Positions 5,771 to 6,079 of a stretch of 6,079 nucleotides of DNA are shown piece by piece. The position numbers and the translations under genes were made by a program. Location: contig CAYMRB010000536.1 in the NCBI GenBank assembly GCA_964392615.1, forward strand, positions 1 to 6,079. The letters are read 5' to 3'. The notes under the pieces were generated by a model. It saw only the letters and a list, made by a program, of their open reading frames with translations. It did not search any database and had not been told where the DNA came from. The DNA comes from CAYMRB01 sp964392615. GTDB taxonomy: Bacteria; Planctomycetota; UBA8108. Every line of letters starts with the position of its first letter. Positions within the stretch are counted from its first letter, which is position 1.

Positions 5771-6079
5771 CTACTCGCCGGACGCGAAGTAGCGATCCAG
5801 TGCGATGCGCACGATCTCGGACTGGCGACACCGCCTCGTGTGGGCCGCCTCGCGCAGCATCTCGGACTGGCGCTGGAGCAGGTAGACCTGCTTGCGCACG
5901 TACCGCTCCGAAGCGTCGTCCTGGATCGGTCCGGCAGCGGGAGTCGGCTCGCTCGACGACGGCACGACGATCCGCCGATTCGGACGCTCCGTCTTCGGCG
6001 CGGCAGCGTCGGCGTCAGTCTCGACGGCGGGCGCCTCGAGGACGGCGAGGGGATCAGCCGACGCGTCGGCGCTGCCCGG
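5771..6079 (-). CDS. Ribbon-helix-helix-like DNA-binding protein, N-terminus outside window
   Basis: The minus-strand frame ends at TAG (5771-5773) and stays open to the right edge, giving 102 visible residues. A GTG at 5965 could start a 64-residue protein, but no Shine-Dalgarno is evident there, and the upstream sequence is plausible Ala/Pro/Glu/Asp-rich linker, so the gene is probably partial. The last 45 residues fit a ribbon-helix-helix unit: a strand (RYVRKQVYLL), a first helix (about QRQSEMLREAA), a turn (HTRRCRQS) and a second helix (EIVRIALDRYF). That fold dimerises to bind operators through the strand. Such domains occur in CopG/Arc-type repressors, antitoxins and chromosome-partition accessory proteins. 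It differs from NikR, in which the fold is N-terminal and a nickel-binding domain follows; here the fold is at the very C-terminus. No partner toxin gene is visible. Its convergence on the transporter operon may be coincidental. Confidence 0.6.
   Translation of the reverse strand, partial: PGSADASADPLAVLEAPAVETDADAAAPKTERPNRRIVVPSSSEPTPAAGPIQDDASERYVRKQVYLLQRQSEMLREAAHTRRCRQSEIVRIALDRYFASGE

Noticed and set aside
5771..6079. NikR nickel repressor
   Set aside because: NikR has its ribbon-helix-helix at the N-terminus followed by a metal-binding domain. Here the fold is at the C-terminal end and nothing follows it.
1..6079. CRISPR array, tRNA/rRNA genes, insertion sequences, phage or defence genes
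   Set aside because: No regularly spaced repeats, tRNA-like cloverleaf sequence, transposase, terminal inverted repeats or nuclease/defence motifs were seen in either strand.

Overview
The window is very GC-rich bacterial DNA with dense coding, strong G/C third-position bias and long antisense open frames that are by-products of composition. It holds six protein genes in three blocks. The organism cannot be fixed from the sequence. A high-GC environmental bacterium is clear, and the secreted transglutaminase-like protein with a C-terminal beta domain next to a lipoprotein-like M28 peptidase is a combination I associate with Planctomycetota. That placement is a guess from protein style, not a demonstrated assignment.

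Left block, minus strand (202-2746): a membrane-anchored M28 family metallopeptidase is read first, from a well-placed Shine-Dalgarno at 2752-2756. A secreted transglutaminase-like cysteine protein follows after a gap of about 100 bases. They probably form a two-gene unit for extracytoplasmic protein or peptide processing. A 15-bp direct repeat lies in the gap. Beyond the end of the unit, bases 1-201 hold no gene, a small hairpin directly after the stop codon, and an extreme poly-C/poly-G tract at the very edge.

Centre and right block, plus strand (2934-5762): a complete energy-coupling factor (ECF, group I) transporter for a transition metal. The order is S component CbiM/NikM, an auxiliary secreted or membrane-anchored protein of NikL/NikK/CbiN type, T component CbiQ, and ATPase CbiO. 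The four genes overlap successively by 4 bases (ATGA, GTGA, GTGA), so they are almost certainly co-translated. The 187-base divergent region before the operon has a consensus -35 (TTGACA), and an inverted repeat sits where the -10 and start site should be. That is the usual geometry of a metal-responsive repressor site. No cobalamin riboswitch box is visible. Together with the NikL/NikK-like auxiliary protein, this leans toward nickel rather than cobalt, but the substrate is unproven.

Right edge, minus strand (5771-6079): a convergent gene, only 8 bases from the end of cbiO, whose C-terminus looks like a ribbon-helix-helix DNA-binding domain. Its reading frame stays open to the window edge, so its N-terminus is probably missing. 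It might regulate the transporter, but nothing in the sequence proves that.

I do not see a wholly new system here. The most interesting points are the putative operator before the ECF operon, the auxiliary protein with a predicted N-terminal histidine, and the neighbouring ribbon-helix-helix protein.
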